This document shows positions 31,301 to 41,412 of a stretch of DNA of 64,000 nt, piece by piece. Under the pieces are notes generated by a model. It worked only from the letters and a program-made list of their open reading frames with translations, was not told the origin of the DNA and did no database searches. The translations under genes and the position numbers were made by a program. Origin of the DNA: Bathynomus jamesi (taxonomy: Eukaryota; Arthropoda; Malacostraca; Isopoda; Cirolanidae); the NCBI GenBank assembly GCA_023014485.1, contig JAJOZX010002701.1, positions 559,959 through 623,958 of the forward strand. Reading direction: 5' to 3'. The stretch's first letter is position 1. Every line of letters begins with the position of its first letter.

Positions 31301-31639
31301 CGGCTTAATGCCAGTAATATGAAACTTGCTTTTCAAGGTTAAAGCAATTTTTTTTGCCAACTATATACAAATTCGAACAATTTTGATAAATAAAATTTAG
31401 CCCGAGTTGGCAACACTGAGTCAAGAGCATAGTAACGGGCAACGGCCCAACGGTCAGTCGCTACGTGACAGTCAAGCAGAACGGTTGTTGAAGCTCTCTG
31501 CTGATGAGCAAGTGACAGGTTGTGGTGACTTGTGTGTTTTTATAGCATTTGTTTTGTACTACGGTGTGTATTTCTTTTTATTTTGCACATCGTAATAATT
31601 ACTTTCTACGTTTTTTCAGATATTGTATGGTAATTCAAA

Positions 31640-33314
31640 ATGGCATCAAATAGACGTGCTTGTGTAAATCACCCAGACAACTTCTGCTTTGTCTGTGGAC
31701 AATATACACCTAAGCCACAACGTAGAAACATAACAACAAAGATTAAACTTGCCTACAAGTGTTATTTTGACTAAGTTAGGAGACCAACAGAGGGACTGGG
31801 CACCACATATTTGCTGTGCACAGTGCAATGCAATGTTAATAGCTTGGATGAATGGTAAAAGAAAAGCTATGCCGTTCTCAGTCCCCATGGTTTGGCGTGA
31901 GCCGAAAAATCACTTCAATGATTGTTATTTTTGTTTGACAAAGATTGCTGGTTTCAAAAGAAAAACAAATCAAAGATCACGTACCCAAACTGCGAATCAG
32001 CAATGAAACCAGTACCACATGATGAAACAAATCCACCACCAGTTCCACCAGCAACGATAACAGACAGCAGTTCATCTGAAGATTCTGCTAGTGATATAGA
32101 AACAGGGAAAGATGGCATATATGTTCCAGATGCAAATATTTCCCCACATTTGTTAAGTCAAGCGGAGTTAAATGACTTAGTGCGCGATTTGGAATTACCA
32201 AAAGAAAAGGCAGAGTTGCTTGGTTCAAGACTTCAAGAATTTAATCTTCTCCAACCAAACACCAAAGTTTCCCATTTCCGCCATCGCCATTTGCAGTTTT
32301 CATCATTTTACTTACAGGAAGAAAACGTTTGTTTCTGCCACGATATCAGTGGTCTGATGCAAGGGATTGGCTGTCGCTATGATCCAAAAGAATGGAGACT
32401 GTTCATTGACTCTAGTAAAGCTAGCCTTAAAGCTGTATTACTGCACAACGGCAATGAAAAACCTTCAATACCTGTAGCACATGCCACTGGCCTTAATGAG
32501 ACTTATGAATCGATGAAACTGCTGCTAAGACTCATCAAATATAAGGACCACACATGGAATATTTGTGGCGACCTTAAAGTTGTATCATTACTTCTTGGGT
32601 TACAGTTGGGCTACACAAAGCATATGTGCTTTTTGTGTCTATGGAACAGCAGAGATGACAAGAACCACTACAAAAAACATGATTGGCGATCTAGAACTGA
32701 ACATGTTGTTGGTAAATACAATGTGAAACACCAGCACTTATTGACCCTCAGAAAGTACATCTTCCACCACTTCACATTAAACTTGGCCTTATGAAAAATT
32801 TCGTGAAGGGTATGGATCATCAAGGTAGTGGTTTCCAATATTTAAAGGATAAATTCAAAGGAATATTGACAGATGCTAAGCTAGAAGCTGGAGTTTTCAC
32901 TGGACCACAGATCCGCAGTGTCATCCACGACTCATCGTTTCCATCTAACCTAAATGAGAATGAACTAGGAGCATGGACATCTTTGAAGTTGTCAAAAATT
33001 TTCTTGGAAACCACAAAGCTGAAAACCACCGTAAACTCGTAGAAAACATGCTTAAATCTTATGAAATAATGAGATGCAGAATGTCTTTGAAAATTCATTT
33101 TTTACATTCTCATCTTGACTTCTTCCCGGCCAACCTTGGGGCTGTAAGTGACGAGCATGGTGAGCGCTTCCACCAACAGATTTCAGTTATGGAAAACAGA
33201 TACCAAGGTAATTTCAACCCAAATATGATGGGAGATTATTGTTGGTTCCTGCAGAAGGAGAGCTCGTCATCCTACAAGCGACAAAGGAAGAGGACACACC
33301 AAAGTTTCACTTAA
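31640..33314 (+). pseudogene. Putative transposase of the NHPDNFC-VCG family
   Basis: Starts MASNRRACVNHPDNFCFVCG, a Cys-rich N-terminus. Next comes GDQQRDWAPHICCAQCNAML with further Cys pairs, then MPFSVPMVWREPKNHFNDCY. A large domain follows with KEWRLFIDSSKASLKAVLLH, WNICGDLKVVSLLLGLQLGY, HMCFLCLWNSRDD, GLMKNFVKGMDHQGSGFQYL and GERFHQQISVMENRYQGNF. Similar proteins are known to me as widespread uncharacterised genes in invertebrates. Four or more frameshifts and stops (near 31774, 31950, 32790, 32990). Its position inside CACTA-type ends suggests it is the transposase. Confidence 0.65.
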
Positions 33315-33684
33315 GAACAGGAATTTGCCTTTCAGTAGTAACAACAAAATACTAACGCGCTTTGGGTGGATGGTTGGGCGCAGGGGTGGTAACTCCGCCA
33401 GCGGAATTCCGCTCTCTGTCTTAAGCCAGAATAAAGGAGGAAAGACATCCCTGTTCACTAATTATTTAAGTATGCTTAACATAAAACGTGGCACGGAAAA
33501 GTAGCTTAGACGGCTTTCGTAATAGAAGCGGGTGAGAAAAAAAATGAAAAATAGGGGTTTTCGGTTACACAAAATCTGGACGTGATAGAGAAATTTTGAT
33601 ATCAGATCTGAAATCAGCATCAGCGCTTTAGTAGGAATCAGTAGTTCACGTGTCTGTAACAAAAAAAAAGTTGAAATTTGTTGC

Positions 33685-34363
33685 TATGGAAAACTGATGA
33701 GTGGGTAGTTGGGAGGTAACGAAAATGGTTCACTGAGTAGGTAGGTAGTTAATCTAACAATTAATAAATTCCTTTTATGTCAATAACTGGGTGGATGAAA
33801 CCAATTGGTTGCTCACCAGAGTTATTCTCCACACTAGTATTTATATACTGTGTGGGAGGAGCGTGCTCGGTAATGGAGATACATTACCGCTAAACCAACC
33901 GAGGAATAAACCAAGACAACGCTGGTACAAGAAGCCCCGCGAAGAGGAGAACAAAGGGAGAACGAAAACGAAGAACGGGGCGAGAGGACGTACCAGCAAA
34001 GTACGCTCTCGAATGAGACAACCGGAGAAGGGAGAGACTGTAATAACTAAAAGTAAGTGACTAATATGAGTTTTAACACCAAACAGTTAAGAACATTAAA
34101 TTAAGCTGGGTCAAACAAGTTAGGCCTACATTGTGACCTAAGACCCAGCATCAACTCATAGCTTAACAAAGGTGAAGGTAGATTGCCCTAACCTAATCTT
34201 GTGAGGAATCCTACTGTGGACCTCAATTTATCTGCCCGCTCTGGACCATTTCCGGAATCTCTAGGCTGACCCCTCTAGGCTAGACTTGATCTACTCTATA
34301 GTTAGACTGGAGAAATAAGGGGTGGGTTAATTGTGGACCAATTCATACAGAGCATTTTTCGCA
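33685..34363 (+). repeat. BEL/Pao 5' LTR
   Basis: Begins TATGGAAAACTGATGAG and ends GCATTTTTCGCA. It differs from the 3' LTR by a few small indels (for example GGGAGAACGAAAACG versus GGGAACGAACGAAAACG) and one visible substitution. The sequence after it (TTGGTGGTCCGTGTGTGG) is the primer-binding-site position, but I cannot name the tRNA. Confidence 0.9.
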
Positions 34364-34871
34364 TTGGTGGTCCGTGTGTGGGGAATTTACAAACCTTAAC
34401 CTTACTTAACAAAAATTGAAGAATTAGGCTAAATGGTCTAGCCTAAGCCTAACCTGAGCAAGCCTAATTAGGTCTACAACCTAGGGCCTAACTAGGAAAC
34501 ATTTACATTTAAGGAGTCTCATTCTCTTATAAGCTTAGACCTGAGTGACACATAAGTACTTGGTGGGGATTAAACCAAATTTAAACTTGACTGTTTTGTC
34601 TGTTCTCTCTCTTCTCTGGTAATTTCTTCTTGTCCAATATTTCATTACGATCCCCAGTTAAACAACATTAGTGAACAAGCATTTAAAATGCATACAACTC
34701 CAAGCATCCAATTCTTCTTTTAAGGAAGAATCACTCAACAGATTTTTTCAACAGGCACATGCATTCCTTGCAATCTGTGTATATATATGTATATATACAC
34801 TGTACTCTTTACATGTGCCACAAAAACACTCAACCTATCTGAACATAAGCAATGATTGCATGGGTTACTCA

Positions 34872-35205
34872 AAAGGGTCTTATGGCCTACTTTGGCCATA
34901 GCCCAAACACTGAACCTTGGTCTTGTGGCCTACTTTGGCCATAGCCCAAACAACTGAGCCTTGGTCTTATGGCCTACCTTGGCCATGGGCCAAACAATAA
35001 AGGTCTTATGGCCTACCTCAGCCATGGGCCAAAACAATGAGCCTTGGTCTTTTGGCCTACCTTGGCCATGGGCCAAACATTAAATGTCTTATGGCCTACC
35101 TTGGCCATGGGCTAAACATTTTCTTATGGCCTACCTTGGCCATAGGGAAAACTATTACAAGTGTCTTATGGCCTACCTTGGCCATAGGGAAAACTATTTG
35201 GGTTA
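34872..35205 (+). repeat. Tandem repeat of about 40-bp units inside the BEL element
   Basis: Some eight copies of a unit with the core CTTATGGCCTAC(C/T)TTGGCCAT and a variable spacer such as GGGCCAAACAAT. Unit length varies from about 36 to 50 bp. The core is itself an imperfect palindrome (GGCC...GGCC). Confidence 0.85.
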
Positions 35206-35892
35206 CTCACTCTCCTGGCTGAGATTGAGAACATCATTAACAATAGACCACTCACTTATGTGAGTGACAACATTAATGACCCAGAACCATTAACTCCAAA
35301 TCATTTGATTCGGGGAGAACAAGTTAGTCTCCTGCCGGACTACAATATAGACTCTTCAGAAGACCCAAACTGGACTCAACGACATGATGAGCTCCAGACT
35401 AAGTTACAACATTTAACTAGAGTTAAAGCTCATTTCATTAAACAGTGGAAAACTGAGTACTTGATGGGTCTAAGGGAGAGACATAAACAAATGACTAAGA
35501 AGGATTGGTCTGACACAATTAAGGTAGGGGACCTTGTTCTCATACATGACAGTACTCCAAGACAATACTGGCCTCTGGCTAGAGTTTCAGAACTCAGACC
35601 AGGGGCAGACGGGGTAACAAGAGTGGTCAAATTAAGGACTTCAACGGGTGACACAACAAGAGACATTTCTCTTTTGTACCCTTTAGAGTCTGGACCCAAA
35701 ACAATCGACTTTGGAGAACCTTCTCCACTGACAGTAACAACTGGAGACACTGAACTTCCAGTAACTATTCCTTTGACAGTAGGAGTGGTAACGCATCCTA
35801 CTACAACATTGACAGACACAAGACCTCAGCGACAAACAGCATTAAAGGCGCGACTATTTTTACAACAAAAAATAGATGCTGGGGAATTGTAA
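35206..35892 (+). CDS. BEL/Pao integrase C-terminal fragment
   Basis: The frame opens directly after the tandem repeat with ENIINNRPLTYVSDNINDPE, then EPLTPNHLIRGEQVSLLPD. Later blocks include KVGDLVLIHDSTPRQYWPLA and GVTRVVKLRTSTGD, ending in a stop at 35890-35892. These are the C-terminal hallmarks of BEL/Pao polyproteins (DUF5641-like). The catalytic integrase residues and all upstream domains are deleted. The surviving frame is intact. Confidence 0.85.
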   Translation, partial: LTLLAEIENIINNRPLTYVSDNINDPEPLTPNHLIRGEQVSLLPDYNIDSSEDPNWTQRHDELQTKLQHLTRVKAHFIKQWKTEYLMGLRERHKQMTKKDWSDTIKVGDLVLIHDSTPRQYWPLARVSELRPGADGVTRVVKLRTSTGDTTRDISLLYPLESGPKTIDFGEPSPLTVTTGDTELPVTIPLTVGVVTHPTTTLTDTRPQRQTALKARLFLQQKIDAGEL

Positions 35893-36128
35893 TTTTATCT
35901 TCTAACTTTCATTTTTTCTTTTCTTATGGTAAAGACCATAGACAGTTTCATCCTATGGATGTATATTTTCTCTTCTAATTAAATGCTACACCTTCTCCAT
36001 GAGAAGGTGAGGATAGGCACTGTTAATCAGATTAACAGGCATTTACAGTTAAATAGTTAGCTAGTCTACACTCAGACAAAAATTGGTGACAATGACACCA
36101 AAATTTTTATCTCCCGGGGCCCCCAGTA

Positions 36129-36808
36129 TATGGAAAACTGATGAGTGGGTAGTTGGGAGGTAACGAAAATGGTTCACTGAGTAGGTAGGTAGTTAATCTA
36201 ACAATTAATAAATTCCTTTTATGTCAATAACTGGGTGGATGAAACCAATTGGTTGCTCACCAGAGTTATTCTCCACACTAGTATTTATATACTGTGTGGG
36301 AGGAGCGTGCTCGGTAATGGAGATACATTACCGCTAAACCAACCGAGGAATAAACCAAGACAACGCTGGTACAAGAAGCCCCGCGAAGAGGAGAACAAAG
36401 GGAACGAACGAAAACGAAGAACGGGGCGAGAGGACGTACCAGCAAAGTACGCTCTCGAATGAGAGAACCGGAGAAGGGAGAGACTGTAATAACTAAAAGT
36501 AAGTGACTAATATGAGTTTTAACACCAAACAGTTAAGAACATTAAATTAAGCTGGGTCAAACAAGTTAGGCCTACATTGTGACCTAAGACCCAGCATCAA
36601 CTCATAGCTTAACAAAGGTGAAGGTAGATTGCCCTAACCTAATCTTGTGAGAATCCTACTGTGGACCTCAATTTATCTGCCCGCTCTGGACCATTTCCGG
36701 AATCTCTAGGCTGACCCCTCTAGGCTAGACTTGATCTACTCTATAGTTAGACTGGAGAAATAAGGGGTGGGTTAATTGTGGACCAATTCATACAGAGCAT
36801 TTTTCGCA
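36129..36808 (+). repeat. BEL/Pao 3' LTR
   Basis: Direct repeat of 33685-34363. It is preceded by a purine/pyrimidine-skewed stretch TCTCCCGGGGCCCCCAG at the polypurine-tract position. Confidence 0.9.
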
Positions 36809-36819
36809 GTTGCCTAGTG

Positions 36820-37044
36820 ATATTCGGATAGGCATTTGTGTGTGGCAGAATCGGCCCTTGAGATAAAACAATAAAAAGATAAAATTGGGCACAATCACAA
36901 AATCAGTAATTACAAAACTTCACAAAACACACTTCTATACAAATGTTAATACCGAAGAATTAACTTTTATATATTTTACTCAGAGCACTATTGAATAAGA
37001 CTACTACTTTATATTTAGAACAGAGAATATACTTACTTACTTTA
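36820..37044 (-). repeat. Repeat X, copy 2, second piece
   Basis: The reverse complement of about 19895-20115. It resumes at ATATTCGGATAGGCATTTGTG immediately after the CACTA-ended element and is cut again by the LINE at about 37045. Confidence 0.7.
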
Positions 37045-39290
37045 GGTTACTTACTTTAGGTGAGTTGGAATGACGGTTCAGGATCGACCTACGGTCAACC
37101 CTTCTGCAGCATCCCGCCTCATTTGCGGGATTTAGTGAAGGAGGGAATTGCTGTCTGATCTCCTCCTGCCCTCGTAGCCAGCCACGCATGGCTGGTCAGA
37201 GACTTTGCACAAGAATCTGTCCAGCTGGTTCTTGAAGTTATTCAGGTCGGTGTACTGGAGATTCTTCACTTCTTTTGGTAGGACATTGAAAAGCTTTGGG
37301 CCTCGTATTCTGAGGGTATTTTTCATCCTCGTTTTCATGGCCCCTTGTCCCACCGCAGCTGGGACCGTACAAAATCTGCCTCTTCTCTCATTAGTTTGTT
37401 TCTATTTCATTTCTAAGGTTAGGGACAGAGCCCTCAAGTATTTTCCATATGTATATTATTGTGTACCGCTCGCGCCTTCTTTCGAGAGAGTAGAGTTTCA
37501 GTGATTGTAGTCGAGACCAGTAGTCTTCACCTTCCGTTTCCTCTATCTTAGATGTAAAAGTCCTTTGTATAGCTTCAATGTTCGCAATGTCTCGTTTTCT
37601 GTATGGGCTTGTGAGTACTGAGCAATACTCAATTATTGGTAGGACTAGACTCTTCCATAATTTGAGCATGATGTTTGCTTTTCTGCTGCGGATGCTCCTC
37701 CAGATGATTCCCATTATTTTTCTAGCCGTTGTAATTTTTATGTTATAGTGCTCTCTGAATTCTGCATCCGACGACATTATTACTCCAAGGTCCCTGACTT
37801 GTGGATTTGGTGTTATCTGTTTGGCTTGCAGAGTTTTGTACCCATTCTTCTGGAGCTCCTTGTTATTATCATATCTTAGAAGTTGGAATTTTTCTTCGTT
37901 GAACTTCATATTGTTGTCGCCCACTGGAATAGTGTTTCAATGTCGTTTTGTAATCTTTGTATGTCACCTTCGTTCAATATTTCCTTGCATATCTTTGTGT
38001 CATCTGCGAAACATGATACAATACTGTCATTGATATCTGTATCAATATCTGCAATCATTATTGTGAACAGCAAGGTAGCTAGTACTGTCCCTTGTGGGAC
38101 AGAGCTCTCGCTCTCTACTTCCGAGACTTCCGATTTGACTCCATTTACCACCACTCTGTGTTCTTTGCGTGAAGAAGTTAAATATCCAACTTCCCAGCTT
38201 TCCAGTAATTCCTGTATTCTTAAGTTTATGTGCTATAATTCCATGGTCACATTTATCGAAGGCTTTAGCAAAGTCCGTATAGATTACATCTATGTTTTGT
38301 CCTCGACACAGTGTTTCCAATATTTTCTCCTGGTGGTCTAATAGCTGTGATAGACATGATCTTCCAGCCCTGAAACCATGTTGATTTGGGTTGTATAAGT
38401 TCTTTTCTTGTAGGTAGTAGGTAGTTTCGCTTCTAATTATACGTTCAAAGCACTTTATAAGGTGTGAGGCGAGAGCTACCGGCCGATAATTCTTGGACAT
38501 TGCTCTGTTACCACCTTTGAATAAAGCAGCAATGTTCGCGTTCTTTAATGGCAGTGGAATTTGTCTTGTGTCGAGTGATTTCCTCCATAGTAAGTATAGC
38601 GGTTTGGCAATACTCTCTTTACATTTCTTCAGAAATGTGGCACTCCATGTGTCTGGCCCTGGTGTCGAATTGTCTCGCATCTGTGATAGAGCCTTAATTA
38701 CATCTCCTTCCGAGAACTCTAAGTCTATTAATAGGTTTGTGCCAGAATTTGTCCTTGGCTGATTTGTATCAATGTCGAAAAATTCGTCTGGGTTTTCTAC
38801 TTTCATCTCGGACTTAGGGGTGCTAAACACAGTTAAATTGTTCCTTAAGCAGTTCGCTCATTTTTTGGGGGTCATTTGTGTGTTCGGCCTCCCGTCTATC
38901 GACGGACCAATACTCTCTTTGCACTGCATTTTCCTTTTCGCAAAAGTGTAGAAGTATTTTGGGTTATTTTTTATGTTTTCTGCTACCTTGTTTTCCTCCT
39001 CGTTTGTCTTATGTATGAATGTTTGCTTTAGGTCCATTTCTATTTCGCATAGTTTCCTCTTTAGTGTGAGTCTCCTTGCATCAGTTTTGCATCTGTGGAG
39101 ATGTTTTACGGTTTGCTTCCGTTGTCTAAATAGTGTCCTGATTTTTCTCTCGAGCATGCTACGTTTTCTCTTTTGTCTCTCTGGAACATGCTTCAGTAAT
39201 ATAGGTTTGGTTTCAGATTCCATTATACCTAGTATTTGTTCTGGAGTCTTCTCGTGTAGTAGTAATTCCCAATTTACTTACAACTTGAAT
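37045..39290 (-). mobile_element. 5'-truncated CR1/L2-like LINE
   Basis: A minus-strand LINE holding an endonuclease-RT linker, reverse transcriptase and C-terminal tail, inserted into repeat X. The flanks carry variants of AATTACTTACAACTTGA / ACTTACTTTAGG, consistent with a target duplication and slippage. It is the same family as 18316-19146. Confidence 0.75.
37132..39223 (-). pseudogene. LINE reverse transcriptase and tail
   Basis: Blocks in order on the minus strand: ERKIRTLFRQRKQTVKHLHR (linker), DNSTPGPDTWSATFLKKC, LKNANIAALFKGGNRAMSKN, YRPVALASHLIKCFERII, NQHGFRAGRSCLSQLLDHQ, IDVIYTDFAKAFDKCDHGII, then SSVPQGTVLATLLFTIM, SCFADDTKICKEI (catalytic FADD), QVRDLGVIMSSDAEF, IIEYCSVLTSPYRKRD and SLERRRERYTIIYIWKILEG. 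It ends with CVAGYEGRRRSDSNSLLH. Frameshifts at about 38830, 38150, 37915 and 37370. No intact polymerase. Confidence 0.8.
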
Positions 39291-39299
39291 TACTTACAA

Positions 39300-39518
39300 T
39301 TACTTACAACTTGATGTTGGGGTGATCGTCAGACTGCATTCTTGGTTATAAGTTTGTACGCAACAGCTGAAATGCTTCTCCAACACTAAAATGTTTCACA
39401 GAAGACCCTCCTAGAATGGGGCATGCTGAAGAAAAGACTTCCCCTGCCCTGCACTTTCAGAATGTAGATCATTCATTGGCTGAACGAGTTTTAGTGGGCG
39501 CTCCTTAAGTTTTTACCA

Positions 39519-39521
<3 letters not shown>
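39300..39521 (-). repeat. Repeat X, copy 2, third piece
   Basis: The reverse complement of about 19668-19885, ending GGGCGCTCCTTAAGTTTTTACC(A)AG. It is followed by the (GA)n run, as in copy 1 where a (CT)n run takes that position. Confidence 0.75.

Positions 39522-39578
<57 letters not shown>
39522..39578. repeat. (GA)n microsatellite
   Basis: About 28 GA units. In repeat X copy 1 the matching run has about eight units. A LINE 3' fragment begins right beside it. Confidence 0.95.
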
Positions 39579-39580
<2 letters not shown>

Positions 39581-39893
39581 ACAAGGGGTTATAAGGAAAA
39601 GAAGTACCTCAAAAGGCCTTGCGGCCCATACCGAGGTGGTACAAATGGCAACGGGTGCCAGGGAAAATTTCCTACACCCTCAAATAGTGTGCAAGATTCG
39701 GTCTAACCTTTTCTTGAACTGATCCGCAGAGGAACTGTACATAACTTCTGAAGGTAACCTGTTCCACGTGTCACAGATCTTATAGGTAAAGTAACTACCA
39801 CACACACTAGTCCTAAACCGTTTCAAATCCAACTTTCAACCATTGTTGCGAGTTGGGTTATCAGTTAAAGTAAACATGCTTCTAAAATCGACA
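39579..39893 (-). pseudogene. 3' fragment of the LINE family found at 56137-60315
   Basis: It matches 56147-56463 almost base for base (for example AGGCCTTGCGGCCCATACCG, CTGTTCCACGTGTCACAGAT). It contains only the last 60 or so codons plus 3' UTR. It ends 76 bp from the exon at 39969 of the membrane-protein gene. Confidence 0.85.
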
Positions 39894-39968
39894 TAAAAAG
39901 AGCATGTGTGTGTGCATGAATGTGTATACATTTGATGTGTAAATTGAATTGCCTCGTTTTCATCTTAC

Positions 39969-40125
39969 CTTCAGCGTCCTGTTCAGGTCGCTGCTGTGAC
40001 GGAAAAACTTCTTCATAAAATACGTCGATTGGAATCTGGTTTAAAATGCTCACACTAAACCCTTTTGATTCAAAATTGCTGATTCTAATGTGGGCGAAGG
40101 AATAGTGCCCATAAGTTCGATAATC
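39969..40125 (-). CDS. Extracellular exon 2 of the membrane-protein gene
   Basis: A 157-nt exon, phase 0 to phase 1, with acceptor GCTCTTTTTCAG and donor GTAAGATG. It encodes 52 residues, including DYRTYGHYSFAHIRISNFES and IPIDVFYEEVFPSQQRPEQD. Alternating hydrophobic strands suggest the end of a beta-sandwich module, followed by an acidic linker. Phase 1 at its end matches the transmembrane exon at 5121. No known domain is recognised. Confidence 0.65.
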
Positions 40126-40334
40126 CTGAAAAAGAGCAAAGCAAACACATGTTTAATTTAAGCGTCTTTAAACGACTTCTTTTTACATTAAAACAAAAAC
40201 ATTCGCAATTTTCATCTTTACTGAAAGGAACACACACACTCACAATGTTAGGTTTCCCTACAGAACGGCGACACACTCACACATTCATTTCTGTATCACG
40301 ACACTCGCCCAGCTTTTAAAACCTAATAATGCCA

Positions 40335-40400
40335 GCCAAACTTAGCTTAGCCTAACTTAGCCTAGTCTAACCTGATCTAGCTTATCCTAACCTAAATTAT
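40335..40400. repeat. Degenerate TTAGG-type repeat
   Basis: Repeated TAGCCTAAC/TAACCTAA units, similar to 2421-2463. Confidence 0.4.
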
Positions 40401-40606
40401 ATCCCCCTTTTTTCATGCTAAAAGATACCATTTGTAAAGCTAATTCACCACGACAGCGCAAATGTCAGGATACGCACATTCGTGTACATATATACACGAA
40501 TTAAGCTCTTAATTAAGCTCTTTTTAGAGACCCAAACGTTCACGGACAGACAGACAGACACAGACACAGACAGATTCTCGCAATTTGCTTTTTTATATAT
40601 ATATGT

Positions 40607-40860
40607 TACGCCTTTATGCGAAATCGGCCTTTTTGCAAAAGGGTTAAGTCGTGATATTTTCGTTAAACAACGAAAATATCATAACTTAACCTACCCAATC
40701 GTCACGGACGCACAATTGACCTAACCGGGCATTAAATTAACCTAAATCAACTGTCCGTCCTTGACGATTGGTTAGGTTAAGTAATGATATTTTCGTTGTT
40801 TAATGAAAATTATTACGACTTAACCCTTTTGCAAAAAGGCCGATTTCGCATAAAGGCGTA
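40607..40860. mobile_element. Palindromic MITE
   Basis: A 254-bp nearly perfect palindrome starting TACGCCTTTATGCGAAATCG, with arms of about 100 bp and a small unpaired centre near 40700-40760. It carries no gene. Flanking TA could be a Tc1/mariner-type target. Confidence 0.8.
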
Positions 40861-40861
40861 A

Positions 40862-41322
40862 TCTTCTATACTATAATAAGAGAGCTGTCCGTCTGTCTGT
40901 CCGTCCGTCCGTCCGTCACACTTTCAGAAATTACGGGCGGCAATGTGAAGCTCAAGATTTTCATGACTGTGTTCTTTTCTATAGTTTTATTGACCAAATA
41001 ATTGAACCGACAGTAATTGGGAGTTCAATTATTTGGTCAGGGGAGTTTTGGGGGATATCTAAATCAGATTCAGAAATCTTGACACAATGTGAAGCTCGAA
41101 ATTTTCACGGCTGCGTTCTTTTCTGTAGTTTAGCCTGTCTGTTTGTGAAATTTATCCCAGGTAGTAATGGTAAAAGGGTGGGGGTAATGGGGAAGGGTGG
41201 GGGTAATGGGGAGGGGTGGGGGTAATGGGGGACGGGGTTAGCTCCTAAGTTGAATAAAGGGGGGTTTAGGTACCCGGGGGGTACCTAACCTTAACCCGGG
41301 CAACGCCGGGTACTCGGCCTAG
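40862..41322 (+). mobile_element. Non-autonomous Helitron
   Basis: The 5' end TCTTCTATACTATAATAAGAG is preceded by A. The 3' end has the hairpin ACCCGGGCAACGCCGGGT followed 8 bases later by CTAG and a host T (41323). TC...CTRR ends, a 3' hairpin and insertion between A and T are Helitron rules. No Rep/helicase. It includes (GTCC)n and GGGGGTAATGGGG tandem repeats (41170-41230). Confidence 0.65.
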
Positions 41323-41412
41323 TATATATATATAAGCAAGCTGCGAGAATCTGTGTCTGTGTCTGTCTGTCCGTGAACTTTTGGGTCTCTAAAAAGAGCT
41401 TAATTAATTGGT

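Larger units (their letters stand above)
33685..36808 (+). mobile_element. BEL/Pao LTR retrotransposon, internally deleted
   Basis: Two direct LTRs of about 680 bp (33685-34363 and 36129-36808), nearly identical, flanked by the 5-bp target repeat GTTGC (33680-33684 and 36809-36813). The 1.77-kb interior keeps only the integrase C-terminal region and a tandem repeat. Gag, protease and reverse transcriptase are missing, so it is non-autonomous. It inserted inside the right terminal repeat of the CACTA-ended element. Confidence 0.9.
31131..36819 (+). mobile_element. CACTA-ended DNA transposon carrying a BEL element
   Basis: Termini CACTAGGCAACAAA (31131) and its inverse ending TTTGTTGCCTAGTG once the BEL insertion is removed (right end 36819). 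The flanks ATAT (31127-31130 and 36820-36823) form a 4-bp duplication, and the two flanks join to rebuild repeat X. Subterminal inverted motifs (A)CCACGTCCAGATTTTG / CTATCACGTCTAGATTTTG occur near both ends. It encodes one protein family gene (31640-33314). CACTA ends with a 4-bp duplication fit the Chapaev group best; that is inference. Confidence 0.75.
40500..41412. repeat. Widely spaced inverted repeat enclosing a MITE and a Helitron
   Basis: 40500-40590 (AATTAAGCTCTTTTTAGAG... with GACAGACAGACAGACAC) is the inverse of 41330-41410 (GAGAATCTGTGTCTGTGTCTGTC...). Both arms end in TATATATA and start AATTAAGCTC. The arms could be the ends of one element into which the MITE (40607) and Helitron (40862) inserted. 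Confidence 0.6.

Noticed and set aside
40480..40580. CRISPR-like short repeats (ACAGACAG...)
   Set aside because: Simple microsatellite without regular spacers, in a eukaryotic genome.
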